A stretch of 64,000 bases of DNA. Origin: Brevundimonas vesicularis (GTDB taxonomy: Bacteria; Pseudomonadota; Alphaproteobacteria; Caulobacterales; Caulobacteraceae). The position numbers and the translations under genes are program-made. The notes beneath the pieces were generated by a model. The model saw only the letters and a list, made by a program, of their open reading frames with translations. It had not been told where the DNA came from and searched no databases. Shown piece after piece: positions 43,569-51,991 of the stretch (positions are counted from its first letter, which is position 1; each line of letters starts with the position of its first letter). The stretch covers positions 2,418,001-2,482,000 of the forward strand of contig NZ_CP114278.1 in assembly GCF_027105095.1 (NCBI RefSeq), given 5' to 3'.

Positions 43569-44450
43569 TTAGCGCGGCTTCAGCGCCGCCCAGGCCGCTG
43601 CGAACGGCGCATAAAGCACTGCGAATTGAAGCGCCGCGATGAAAGCGCTGACGATCGAGGACACCAGGATCGCTGGCCAGGCCTGCATCAGGATCTGACC
43701 CAGGCTTTCCCCATCGAAACGGGCCAAGGTCTGGATGCCGCCGGTAGCCAAATCCGCCGCAGCGCCGATTATCATCCCCAAGATGCTGACGATAAAGTAC
43801 ATGACGATGGCAATCACGGCCATGCCGAGCAGCGACCAGAAATGCCCCTTGGTGGCGGCGAACGATTCCACGATGGTGATCTTGCGGCGATCGATCGTCA
43901 TGGGAACCGCAAGGCTGAACTTGATCGCCAGCCAGACGATCAGGGCGAAGACGGCGAAGATCAGCAGCACGCCGGCCAAGATCAGCAGCGCCTGACCCGA
44001 CGCCGCGCCGAAACCGATGGCCGTCCCGACCACCATCATGCCGACACCCGACGCCAGACCGACAGCCAGGCTGACGATCAGACTGACCGCCAGAACACGG
44101 ACTTCATCCATGCCGAGGCGCAGATAGCCCCACGACGACTCGTCCGGACGCAGAACCGAGCGCGCCACCGCCGCGCTCAGCACCGCGCCAACCAGCAGGC
44201 CAATCGGCGCGGCCCAGATCAGCGCTCCGGCATAGGTCTGACCCAGGGCCTGGAACTCCGCCATCGATGGGTTGGCCGACTGTTCCAGCGCTTCACCCGC
44301 GGCCATCAGGCTGGCCCACTTGTCGGCGCCCAGGCCGAACATGGCGACATAGACGGCCAAATAGACCAGGCCCCAGGCGACCGCGACAATCGGATGCCGG
44401 CGAACGACCCGGAAGCCTTCGAAGGCCGCGTCGGTGGCGGAAAAACTCAT
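43569..44450 (-). CDS. Polytopic membrane protein
   Basis: This 293-aa protein has five or six transmembrane helices, for example VAWGLVYLAVYVAMFGLGAD, LIWAAPIGLLVGAVLSAAVA, and LLILAGVLLIFAVFALIVWL. The helix-rich arrangement with short loops and FSATDAAFEGFRVVRRHP at the N terminus is seen in uncharacterised Caulobacterales membrane proteins. Function unknown. Convergent with uvrA. Confidence 0.7.
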   Translation of the reverse strand: MSFSATDAAFEGFRVVRRHPIVAVAWGLVYLAVYVAMFGLGADKWASLMAAGEALEQSANPSMAEFQALGQTYAGALIWAAPIGLLVGAVLSAAVARSVLRPDESSWGYLRLGMDEVRVLAVSLIVSLAVGLASGVGMMVVGTAIGFGAASGQALLILAGVLLIFAVFALIVWLAIKFSLAVPMTIDRRKITIVESFAATKGHFWSLLGMAVIAIVMYFIVSILGMIIGAAADLATGGIQTLARFDGESLGQILMQAWPAILVSSIVSAFIAALQFAVLYAPFAAAWAALKPR

Positions 44451-44551
44451 GACAACTCCGGGAGCAGATTCGCGGCGCACCCTAGCGCATCCGCAAGCCT
44501 ACGTCCCGCACCGCCACCGTCCCGGCGTCAGGCGTCAGGCGTTCGACCGCC

Positions 44552-45202
44552 TCAGTTCGCGGAGGCGATTGTCCAGTCCGCGATCTGGGTGTTGATGTCG
44601 CGGGTCGCCGTGTCGAAGGCTGCAACGATGGCGGACACGCGGTTGTCGCCGGCGGGCTGGGTCACGGTGAACACGCGCTCGACCGAGCGGCCTTCCTCGG
44701 GACGAATGGTTCCGGCGCCAGCGCGCCGTTCCGGGGTGGAGCGCAGCTGCGCCCGCGCCGTCACGACAACATCCGGCGCTGCGCCCGGCGCGGCGTAACG
44801 CGCCTCGAACGTCGTCACCGTGACCTGCAGGATCAGCGGCGGCGTCCCCGGCTCGCGGCGACCCAGCACGCGAATGCGATCAGCTCGGTTGGCGAAGGCC
44901 ACCTTCAGGCTGTCGTCGAACAGGGTCGAGGCCGGCGACACCCAGCGTGCGCCGCCGATATAAGCCGTCTCCAGACCCGTGACGCCCAGGATTTTGTCGT
45001 CGCCGGTCGCCTCGGGGAATTCGATGCGGCGGATCGAGACCGTTAGAGGCGCAGGCGTGTCGCCCACCGCCGACGGCGCGGCCATCGGCAGGCCGAACCG
45101 ATAGTTCTGCACCGGGTCCGGCGACGATAGCAGCGCGCACCCGCTCAGCGCAGTCAGGACAGCGGCGGACGCCGCCAGACGAAGGACAGGACGAAGGATC
45201 AC
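44552..45202 (-). CDS. ABC-type transport auxiliary lipoprotein
   Basis: This 216-aa lipoprotein (lipobox LSGCA near residue 22) matches the auxiliary lipoprotein family that partners with MCE transporters, like PqiC or LetC. VRVLGRREPGTPPLILQVTV and IVAAFDTATRDINTQIADW are typical. It is the last gene of the mla operon and overlaps mlaD by 4 nt. Confidence 0.8.
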   Translation of the reverse strand: MILRPVLRLAASAAVLTALSGCALLSSPDPVQNYRFGLPMAAPSAVGDTPAPLTVSIRRIEFPEATGDDKILGVTGLETAYIGGARWVSPASTLFDDSLKVAFANRADRIRVLGRREPGTPPLILQVTVTTFEARYAAPGAAPDVVVTARAQLRSTPERRAGAGTIRPEEGRSVERVFTVTQPAGDNRVSAIVAAFDTATRDINTQIADWTIASAN

Positions 45203-46137
45203 GGCTGCACCTCCAGCTCTTTGGATTTGGGACGACCGATGAAGTCGCGCGGGCTGGCGCGGACGTCGTCGATCAGGGCTTGCAGAGACCGGGTGGCGTC
45301 TTGCAGTTCTTCGATCGTGCCGGTCAGTTGCGGCAGGCTGGTCGTCGCAAAGTCGCCCAGCGGCCGCTCCAGACCCGTGATTGAACGGTTGGCCGAGGCG
45401 ATCGCCGTGCGGGCTTCCGCCGTCGCCGCGTTGATGTTGGCGATGGCCTGGCGACCGTCGGTGTTGATGATCTGACGCGTGTCGACGGCCAGGGCCTGGT
45501 ATTCCTTCACCGCCGCGTTGGCGTTGGTCACGGCCTCTTCCAGCTGCTGGAAGATGGCCTTGCGGGCTTCCAGTTCGGTCGTCAGTGCCTCGACGTTCTT
45601 CACGCTGGTGGAGAAGCTGCGGATATTGTCGTCGGACATGACGCGGTTGATCCGGTTCAGCGCATCCACGGTCTGGGCCAGCACCGTGCCCGAACCGCTT
45701 AAGAGCTCGGCGATCGGCGACGGCTGGCTTTGCAACACGGGCACGACATTGTCCGGATACTGGTCTTTCAGCAGGGCGCTGTTGGGCGAACCGGCGGTGA
45801 TCTGGATGTAGTTCAGGCCGGTGATGCCTTGCGGCTCCAGCTGTGCGCGCGAGGTGACCCGCACCGGCGTCGTGCCGTCCACGCGGACACGGGCGATGAC
45901 CTGGTCGCCGCGCTTGGTGTCGATGTTCAGGTCGGTGACCTCGCCGACGCGGATGCCGTTGAAATGCACCTCGCCGCCTTCGGACAGGCCGTTCACCGGC
46001 CCATAGAAGACGATGTCGTACATGTCATAGTCGCTGTTGAACTGCAGACGGGCCAGCCAGATGGTGAACACCGCCAGGGCCGCCAGAAGGGCGACGGTGG
46101 CGATGCCGACGGCGGCGTAATGTGCGTCTCTTTCCAT
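45199..46137 (-). CDS. mlaD: MlaD-family MCE-domain protein
   Basis: This 312-aa protein has an N-terminal membrane anchor (AAVGIATVALLAALAVFTIW) and an MCE domain (DIVFYGPVNGLSEGGEVHFN, GIRVGEVTDL, GITGLNYIQIT). A helical C-terminal extension follows. It forms the periplasmic ring that passes lipids between membranes. It overlaps the lipoprotein gene and lies 12 nt after mlaF. Confidence 0.88.
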   Translation of the reverse strand: MERDAHYAAVGIATVALLAALAVFTIWLARLQFNSDYDMYDIVFYGPVNGLSEGGEVHFNGIRVGEVTDLNIDTKRGDQVIARVRVDGTTPVRVTSRAQLEPQGITGLNYIQITAGSPNSALLKDQYPDNVVPVLQSQPSPIAELLSGSGTVLAQTVDALNRINRVMSDDNIRSFSTSVKNVEALTTELEARKAIFQQLEEAVTNANAAVKEYQALAVDTRQIINTDGRQAIANINAATAEARTAIASANRSITGLERPLGDFATTSLPQLTGTIEELQDATRSLQALIDDVRASPRDFIGRPKSKELEVQP

Positions 46138-46149
46138 GATCCGCTCTCC

Positions 46150-46926
46150 TCAGGCGGCAGACTTGGTGGCTGCGCGTCCGCGCGGCCCCAGGAAATATTC
46201 TTTGATCCACGGGTGGTCGGAGCCTTCCAGCTCCTGCACCGTGGCCTTTTCCACGACCCGCTTGTCCGCCAGCACCGCCACCTTGTCACAGATGGCGTAG
46301 AGCGTATCGAGGTCGTGGGTGATCATGAAGACGGACAGACCTAGGTCGTCCGCCAGTTGCCGGATCAGATCGTCGAACGCGGCCGCGCCGATGGGATCCA
46401 GACCCGCCGTCGGCTCGTCCAGAAACACCAGCTCGGGATCCAGCGCCAGCGCACGCGCCAGGCCAGCGCGCTTCTTCATGCCGCCCGACAGTTCGGCGGG
46501 CTTCAGGTGATGGTGCTCGGGTTTCAGACCGACCATGGCGATCTTGAGCTCGGCTAGCTCATAGATGACCGATTTGGGCAGTTTGGTGTGTTCGACCAGG
46601 GGCGAAGCCACGTTCTCCAGGACGCTCAGCGACGAGAACAGCGCGCCCTGCTGGAACAGGATGCCGGTGCGCTTCTCGATGTCGGCCGCCTCGGCCTTGG
46701 TCAGGTTCGCCCGGTCGTAACCCAGCACCTTCACCGACCCACCTTCCGGCTCCTTCAAGCCGATGATGGTGTTCAGCAGCACGGTCTTGCCCGCCCCCGA
46801 TCCTCCGACGACGCCCAGAACTTCGCCGCGCACCAGGTCGAGGTCGAGGTTTTCGTGGATGGTGCGCTCGACGAACTGGCTCAACAGGCCGCGCACCTCG
46901 ATCAAGTTTTCTGGCGCCTCGGTCAT
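46150..46926 (-). CDS. mlaF: Lipid ABC transporter ATPase MlaF
   Basis: This 258-aa ATPase has Walker A GGSGAGKTV, signature LSGGMKKRAGLARAL, and Walker B ELVFLDEPTAGLDP. It powers retrograde or anterograde lipid transport with MlaE and MlaD. It overlaps mlaE by 4 nt. Confidence 0.9.
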   Translation of the reverse strand: MTEAPENLIEVRGLLSQFVERTIHENLDLDLVRGEVLGVVGGSGAGKTVLLNTIIGLKEPEGGSVKVLGYDRANLTKAEAADIEKRTGILFQQGALFSSLSVLENVASPLVEHTKLPKSVIYELAELKIAMVGLKPEHHHLKPAELSGGMKKRAGLARALALDPELVFLDEPTAGLDPIGAAAFDDLIRQLADDLGLSVFMITHDLDTLYAICDKVAVLADKRVVEKATVQELEGSDHPWIKEYFLGPRGRAATKSAA

Positions 46927-48038
46927 ATGTTCAGCTCCAGGAAGACCAGGGCGAACACGGCGTCCAGGAAGATGATGGCGAAGATGGCCTGCACTACGGC
47001 GGCCGTCACGCGCCGGCCCAGGCTTTCGACATCACCGGCGACGGCCATGCCTTGGCGGCAACCGATCGCGGCGATCACCAAGGCGAAGACCGGCGCCTTG
47101 ATTAAACCGACCATCAGGTGTTGGGCCATGGTGCCGTCCTCGACCAGACGCTGGAAGAAGAAAGACGGCCCGAGGTTCAATGAACTCCAGCACACGACCA
47201 GACCGCCGATCAGGCCCCCAATCATGCCCATGAAGGTCAGAAGCGGCAGCATGATTACAAGCGACGCGACTCGCGGAATCACCAGGGCCTGGAACGGATT
47301 GACGCCCATGACCTGCATGGCGTCGACCTCCTGATTCATCCGCATCGACCCGATCTCGGCCGCAAACGCCGAGGCCGAACGTCCAGCCAACAAGACCGAG
47401 GCGATGACCACGGCGAACTCGCGGAACATGGCGACGCCGATCAGCTGAACCGCAAACACCTGGGCGCCGAAGTCGGTTAGCAAATCCACGCCGATGAAGG
47501 CGATGACGGCGCCGATGAAGAAGTTGGTGATCATGACGATCGGAATGGCGTCCAGCCCGGCGCGCTCGGCCTGACTGACCCAGGCCGGCCAGCGGATGCC
47601 GCCGGGATGTTTGGCGGCTTCCACGACAGCAGCCATCAGCCGACCCAGGAAGGCCAGCGACAACATGGCCTCGCCGCCGAAATCGTAAACGCCGCGCCCG
47701 ATCTTGGCGAAGGTGCGCACGAAGGCGCTAGGACGTTTCGGCGCCGGGGCGCTTTGGCGCTCCAGCAGTTCGATCATGTGATAGATGCGACCGGCCTCCG
47801 GTCGGTCCTTCCACTGGCTCTTGGAAAGTCGGCCGCTTGAGGCCTGCACAAGAGCCAGCGCGCCGGCGGTATCGAAGCGACCGAGATCGGAGGTGTCGAT
47901 GCTGGCGATATCGCGGCCTTCCAGATCGCGGCTCAGTTCCGTCGGCAGACGACCCAGCGCCGTGGTCGTCCAGTCGCCGGTCAGGCGCAGACGGGCCTCG
48001 CCATCTCTATCGACGATTTCGTATGCGGCCGTGTTCAT
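46923..48038 (-). CDS. mlaE: Lipid ABC transporter permease MlaE with STAS domain
   Basis: This 371-aa fusion has an N-terminal STAS-like domain (RLRLTGDWTTTALGRLPTEL, DTSDLGRFDTAGALALVQAS) and a C-terminal MlaE permease (IPIVMITNFFIGAVIAFIGV, FAAEIGSMRMNQEVDAMQVM, VNPFQALVIPRVASLVIMLP). In many bacteria the STAS part is separate (MlaB). It is the first gene of the operon; 228 nt of non-coding DNA separates it from UdgX. Confidence 0.88.
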   Translation of the reverse strand: MNTAAYEIVDRDGEARLRLTGDWTTTALGRLPTELSRDLEGRDIASIDTSDLGRFDTAGALALVQASSGRLSKSQWKDRPEAGRIYHMIELLERQSAPAPKRPSAFVRTFAKIGRGVYDFGGEAMLSLAFLGRLMAAVVEAAKHPGGIRWPAWVSQAERAGLDAIPIVMITNFFIGAVIAFIGVDLLTDFGAQVFAVQLIGVAMFREFAVVIASVLLAGRSASAFAAEIGSMRMNQEVDAMQVMGVNPFQALVIPRVASLVIMLPLLTFMGMIGGLIGGLVVCWSSLNLGPSFFFQRLVEDGTMAQHLMVGLIKAPVFALVIAAIGCRQGMAVAGDVESLGRRVTAAVVQAIFAIIFLDAVFALVFLELNI

Positions 48039-48266
48039 CGCGCCCCTGAAGACCGGTCTGACATCGCGATTTTCCCCTGACCCTCTGAACAGACAGCCGA
48101 AATCTCTGCCGCGCTAATGGTCAAGCCGGCATTCGATGTCAACGCGCGATGACATTCGCGCGAATGTTTGTCGATCGACCGTGTCGAGATCGCCTCCCCC
48201 GATGAAACGTCCAACGGTCACGCTGGCGCTGATGCCAAACGCGGCCGAACGGGATTCGTTCTCGCG

Positions 48267-49721
48267 TCACCTCATACGTCGCCGCACGGCCGCCAGATCA
48301 TCAATGAACAACCGTCTCGCCTCGGACTTCGCCGTCTCGTCCGGCAGACGCAGCAGATAGGAGGGGTGAACCGTCAGTACGGCGGTCGATCCATCGCTCA
48401 GGTCGATCGGCGCGCCGCGTTCCTGCATCACGGCCGGCTTTCGACCCAGCAACGCCAGACCCGCCGTCGCCCCAAGGGCCAGCACGACTTGCGGCTTGAT
48501 CAGCCGGCGTTCAGAGTCCAGCCACCAACGGCAGGCCTCAACCTCGCCCGCGTTCGGCGTCTTGTGCAGGCGACGCTTGCCGCGCGGCTCGTGTTTGAAG
48601 TGTTTGACCGCGTTGGTGACATAAACGTCGGATCGATCAATGCCGGCCTCCGCCAGTGCTGCGTTCAGCACCTGTCCCGCCGGCCCGATGAAGGCGCGGC
48701 CTGCCAGATCCTCCTGATCGCCGGGCTGTTCGCCGACGATCATCAGACGCGCCGACTTCGGCCCCTCCCCGCACACGCCTTGCGTCGCGTCGCGGTAAAG
48801 CGGGCAACGGCGGCAGGCCTGAACGCCGCCGGCGACATCGTCGAGGTTTTCGGGCACGGCCTCGGCGTCGGGACGCACCGAATGAAGGTCCGGCGCGACG
48901 GCGCGCGCGAAACGCGGATTGGGCTGAGGCGACGGCGTGGCGACCATGGTCTCGGTTCGAACCGACGAGGCCGCGACCAGTTCCGGGATCAGGGCGGCTT
49001 CCGGCAGGTTCTTCCAGTAGGACTTGGCCATCTCGCCCTGCATGGTCTTCACCTTCAGCCGCGCAGGATTGAAGGTCGAGGCGTAGTAGGTCTTCCAGAA
49101 ATCCTCAATCTCGTCTTCGGCCGGCGCCATGTCGCGGGTCGCCGGCGGCCCGAACCGCAGGATTTCGCCATCCCAGAAGGCCGAACCATCCGGCGTCAGG
49201 ATCGACCAGCGCATGGTCGTGAACCGCCGTTGGAAAAAGGGCGCGGTCTTCTCCAGAACCCGATGCGGCGGCTCGAACCACGCCACCCAGGCTTCGCCCA
49301 AATCGTCATGCACTTGGCGAAAGCGAACGAAGGCCTTCATCTTGTGCGAGGCGCCGCTGACGTTCTTGACCCGCTCCAGCGCGTCGGCGACGTCCCGGTC
49401 CGAAATGACCTTGATCAGGTCCGGCTCATCCTTCAGTCGCCACAGAAGCCGATACATCAGATCGAAACGGTCGGCGGATCGATGCAGGATCAGGTTCTGG
49501 GCCAGGTCCACGAACTCTTTCGGCACGTTGAAAGCTCTGCCCTCATCCGGCGTCGGCGACGCCGCTTCGGCAATCGGCTGATCGAACAGCCCGCCCTGTT
49601 CCGCCGCCCCCGCCACAACAAAGCGGGCCGCTGCGGGCTCAACACCCGCCAATCGAAACGCGCGCGCCGCTTTCCGCCAGCCATCGAAGTCGGTCTCACC
49701 GTCCAGCGTCGCCACCGCCAT
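48267..49721 (-). CDS. DUF4130-UdgX fusion, uracil-DNA binding protein
   Basis: This 484-aa protein has two parts. The N-terminal half (to about residue 250) is the DUF4130-type family found beside radical SAM repair genes (KMKAFVRFRQVHDD, EKTAPFFQRRFTTMRWSILT, FWKTYYASTFNPARLKVKTM). The C-terminal half is a UDG fold with the UdgX signature: IVGEQPGDQEDLAGRAFIGP, four Cys cluster around ACRRCPLYRD, and the diagnostic KRRxH loop (GKRRLHKTPNAG), whose His forms a covalent bond with uracil-DNA in UdgX. Start ATG 49721 overlaps the stop of the upstream radical SAM gene (TGATG). An earlier frame is a shadow. Confidence 0.88.
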   Translation of the reverse strand: MAVATLDGETDFDGWRKAARAFRLAGVEPAAARFVVAGAAEQGGLFDQPIAEAASPTPDEGRAFNVPKEFVDLAQNLILHRSADRFDLMYRLLWRLKDEPDLIKVISDRDVADALERVKNVSGASHKMKAFVRFRQVHDDLGEAWVAWFEPPHRVLEKTAPFFQRRFTTMRWSILTPDGSAFWDGEILRFGPPATRDMAPAEDEIEDFWKTYYASTFNPARLKVKTMQGEMAKSYWKNLPEAALIPELVAASSVRTETMVATPSPQPNPRFARAVAPDLHSVRPDAEAVPENLDDVAGGVQACRRCPLYRDATQGVCGEGPKSARLMIVGEQPGDQEDLAGRAFIGPAGQVLNAALAEAGIDRSDVYVTNAVKHFKHEPRGKRRLHKTPNAGEVEACRWWLDSERRLIKPQVVLALGATAGLALLGRKPAVMQERGAPIDLSDGSTAVLTVHPSYLLRLPDETAKSEARRLFIDDLAAVRRRMR

Positions 49722-50959
49722 CAGAACAGACTCAACTGCTCGGGCGTGCGGCTGGTCACGCGCGCCTTGAGGTCCGCCGCGTCCGTCAGACCGCCTGGCG
49801 TCCAATCCAGCGCCGTGATGAAGGGCCGGATCTTCGCCACCGATCGCGTCAGCCGTCCGACATCCTCTAACCGCAGGGTCCGATAGCGGCGCACCGCGAC
49901 GATCCGGTCCACAGCTTTCACGCCCAGCCCCGGCACACGGAGCAGCATCTCGCGCGGCGCACGGTTCACATCGACGGGAAATTGTTCGCGCTTGTTCAGC
50001 GCCCAGGCCAGTTTGGGGTCGACCGCCAGATCGAGCATGCCGTTCGATGCGCCCTCGCCGATCTCCGGCGCGGAGAAGCCATAGAACCGCATCAGCCAAT
50101 CGGCCTGATACAGCCGATGCTCACGCATCAGCGGCGGCTTGGACAGCGGCAGGATCGAACTGGAGTCCGGGATGGGGCTGAACGCCGAATAGTAGACGCG
50201 ACGCAGGCCGTAACCGCCGTAGAGCGAAGCGCTGCGATCCAGGATTTCCGTATCCGGCGCGCCGTCGGCGCCGATGATCAGCTGGGTGCTCTGGCCGCCC
50301 GGCGCGAACTTCGGCGGTTTGATCTTTTCACGTTTGGCTGGCTTGGCCGCCTCGACGCCCAGGCGCACCTGGCTCATCGCCTTCTTGATGACCCCGACGT
50401 CCTTCTGCGGCGCCAGTCGCGCCAGCGCCTCGTCGCGCGGAAGTTCGATATTGGCCGACAGGCGGTCGGCATACAGTCCCGCCATTTCCACCAGCTTCGG
50501 ATCCGCTTCCGGGATCAGCTTCAAATGGATATAGCCCCGGAAATCGTGGACTTCCCGCAGCGTCTTGGCCACCAGAACCAGCTGCTCCATCGTATAGTCG
50601 CCGGATCGAATAATGCCCGACGACAGGAACAGGCCCTCAATATAGTTGCGCTTGTAGAAGTTGAGCGTCAGGTCAACCACCTCGTCGACATCGAACCGCG
50701 CGCGCTCCACATTCGACGACACGCGATTGATGCAATAGGCGCAATCGTAGATGCAGAAGTTGGTCAGCAGGATCTTGAGCAGACTGATGCACCGCCCGTC
50801 CGGCGTATAGGCGTGACAGATGCCCGTGCCCTCGGTCGAGCCAATCCCCCTGCCGCCGACGGAGTTTCTTTTCGAGGTTCCCGACGACGAACACGAGGCG
50901 TCATACTTGGCGGCGTCAGCCAGGATGGAAAGTTTTCGACGCAGATCGAGACGGGCCAT
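49721..50959 (-). CDS. Putative DNA modification/repair radical SAM protein
   Basis: This 412-aa protein matches the radical SAM family paired with UdgX fusions. The cluster motif is CIYDCAYC near residues 65-72 (C-x3-C-x2-C); SSGIIRSGDYTMEQLVLVAK and IHLKLIPEADP follow, and a helix-hairpin-helix-like DNA-binding part is near the C terminus (LLRVPGLGVKAVDRIVAVRR). Its lesion or modification is unknown. It is the first gene of a two-gene operon, with a LexA box 2 nt upstream of the ATG. Confidence 0.88.
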   Translation of the reverse strand: MARLDLRRKLSILADAAKYDASCSSSGTSKRNSVGGRGIGSTEGTGICHAYTPDGRCISLLKILLTNFCIYDCAYCINRVSSNVERARFDVDEVVDLTLNFYKRNYIEGLFLSSGIIRSGDYTMEQLVLVAKTLREVHDFRGYIHLKLIPEADPKLVEMAGLYADRLSANIELPRDEALARLAPQKDVGVIKKAMSQVRLGVEAAKPAKREKIKPPKFAPGGQSTQLIIGADGAPDTEILDRSASLYGGYGLRRVYYSAFSPIPDSSSILPLSKPPLMREHRLYQADWLMRFYGFSAPEIGEGASNGMLDLAVDPKLAWALNKREQFPVDVNRAPREMLLRVPGLGVKAVDRIVAVRRYRTLRLEDVGRLTRSVAKIRPFITALDWTPGGLTDAADLKARVTSRTPEQLSLF

Positions 50960-50960
50960 C

Positions 50961-50975
50961 GTTCATGATACGTTC
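50961..50975 (-). promoter_or_regulatory. LexA (SOS) box of radical SAM/UdgX operon
   Basis: Plus-strand GTTC-ATGATAC-GTTC (GAAC-N7-GAAC in the direction of transcription) is an exact LexA-type match. It lies directly before the start codon at 50959, so LexA would block initiation. Confidence 0.8.
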
Positions 50976-51025
50976 CAGAACGATGATTGGTCCAGCGTTG
51001 CCGTTTTCTTTTTTGAAACGACGAC

Positions 51026-51991
51026 TTAACGCAGGAGATTGAGCAGCGAAGTGCTTTTCAGCGAGTTGATGATCTGGGCCGAAGCCTCGATCGCCACCTG
51101 CGCCATCTGCAGGTCGGTGATCGCCCGTGCCGGATCATAGCCGGACTTGTCCTGCATCATCTTCTGCAGAGCGATCTTCTGATTTTCCTGGGCGTCCAGC
51201 GCCGTCTCGACATGGTTCTGGATCAGACCGTTCTTGGCCGTCTGGTTCGTCAGGCCCGCATTCGCCTTATCCAGTTCGCCCATCTGCGCCTTCAAAAACG
51301 CGGTGACGTTAGCGTCGGGCTGTCCCGTCAGCGTGCCCGCGCCGGCCGGCGTATAGGTCACGCCGCCGACGGTCACCGCCGTGCCGTTCTGGAAGGCCTG
51401 AATGTTGCGGAACACCTCGGTCAGCGGCCCGCCGATCTCGCTGGCCAGAAACCCGGTCTCGACCGTGGTCTTCTCGTCGATGCGGGACTTCTGCTTCAAG
51501 GTGTCGTTGGCGAAGGTCGCGGCGGTGGACGGCGCCGCCGTCAAATCGGCCATGGTTGCAGCCGTGGCGGGAGCAATGTCGCTTTGGCCGCCCGCAAACA
51601 GATACGAGCCCTGGTGTTCCGCATTCAGTCCACCCTGCACCGTCTGATAGTTCAGACCGAGCTCGACCATCAAATTGTCGATCCGCCCGGCCGCCAGGCT
51701 GTTTGCAATGGCCTCGCGGGCCGCATTGCCGCCTTCGTAGATGCGGCTCATGGCCAGATCCTGGGCGCTCAGCCGCGCCTTCACGGCCTCGCCGGTGGAG
51801 ATGAAGCCCTCCAGTCGCGCCTGTGTCGATGTCAGGCTGGTCAGTTGCTCTGCGCCTCGGCCATAGCCGGACATGTCGGTGGCGATCTTTTCGCTGTCGA
51901 TCCGCTCCTGCGCCTGCTGCGCGCGGCCTTGCGCGTTCATCAGGCTGAGCAAGGCCGACTGGTAGTTCCCGTGGGTCGCGACGCGCGTCAT
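51026..51991 (-). CDS. flgL: Hook-filament junction protein FlgL
   Basis: This 321-aa protein has FlgL/flagellin-like helical ends (ALLSLMNAQGRAQQAQERID; DLQMAQVAIEASAQIINSLK) and a variable middle. It joins hook-associated FlgK to the filament. Its start overlaps the flgK stop by 4 nt. Confidence 0.88.
   Translation of the reverse strand: MTRVATHGNYQSALLSLMNAQGRAQQAQERIDSEKIATDMSGYGRGAEQLTSLTSTQARLEGFISTGEAVKARLSAQDLAMSRIYEGGNAAREAIANSLAAGRIDNLMVELGLNYQTVQGGLNAEHQGSYLFAGGQSDIAPATAATMADLTAAPSTAATFANDTLKQKSRIDEKTTVETGFLASEIGGPLTEVFRNIQAFQNGTAVTVGGVTYTPAGAGTLTGQPDANVTAFLKAQMGELDKANAGLTNQTAKNGLIQNHVETALDAQENQKIALQKMMQDKSGYDPARAITDLQMAQVAIEASAQIINSLKSTSLLNLLR

Noticed and set aside
49722..50099. 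N-terminal extension of the UdgX frame into the radical SAM gene
   Set aside because: It is Arg/Cys-rich shadow sequence; the ATG at 49721 overlaps the upstream stop.
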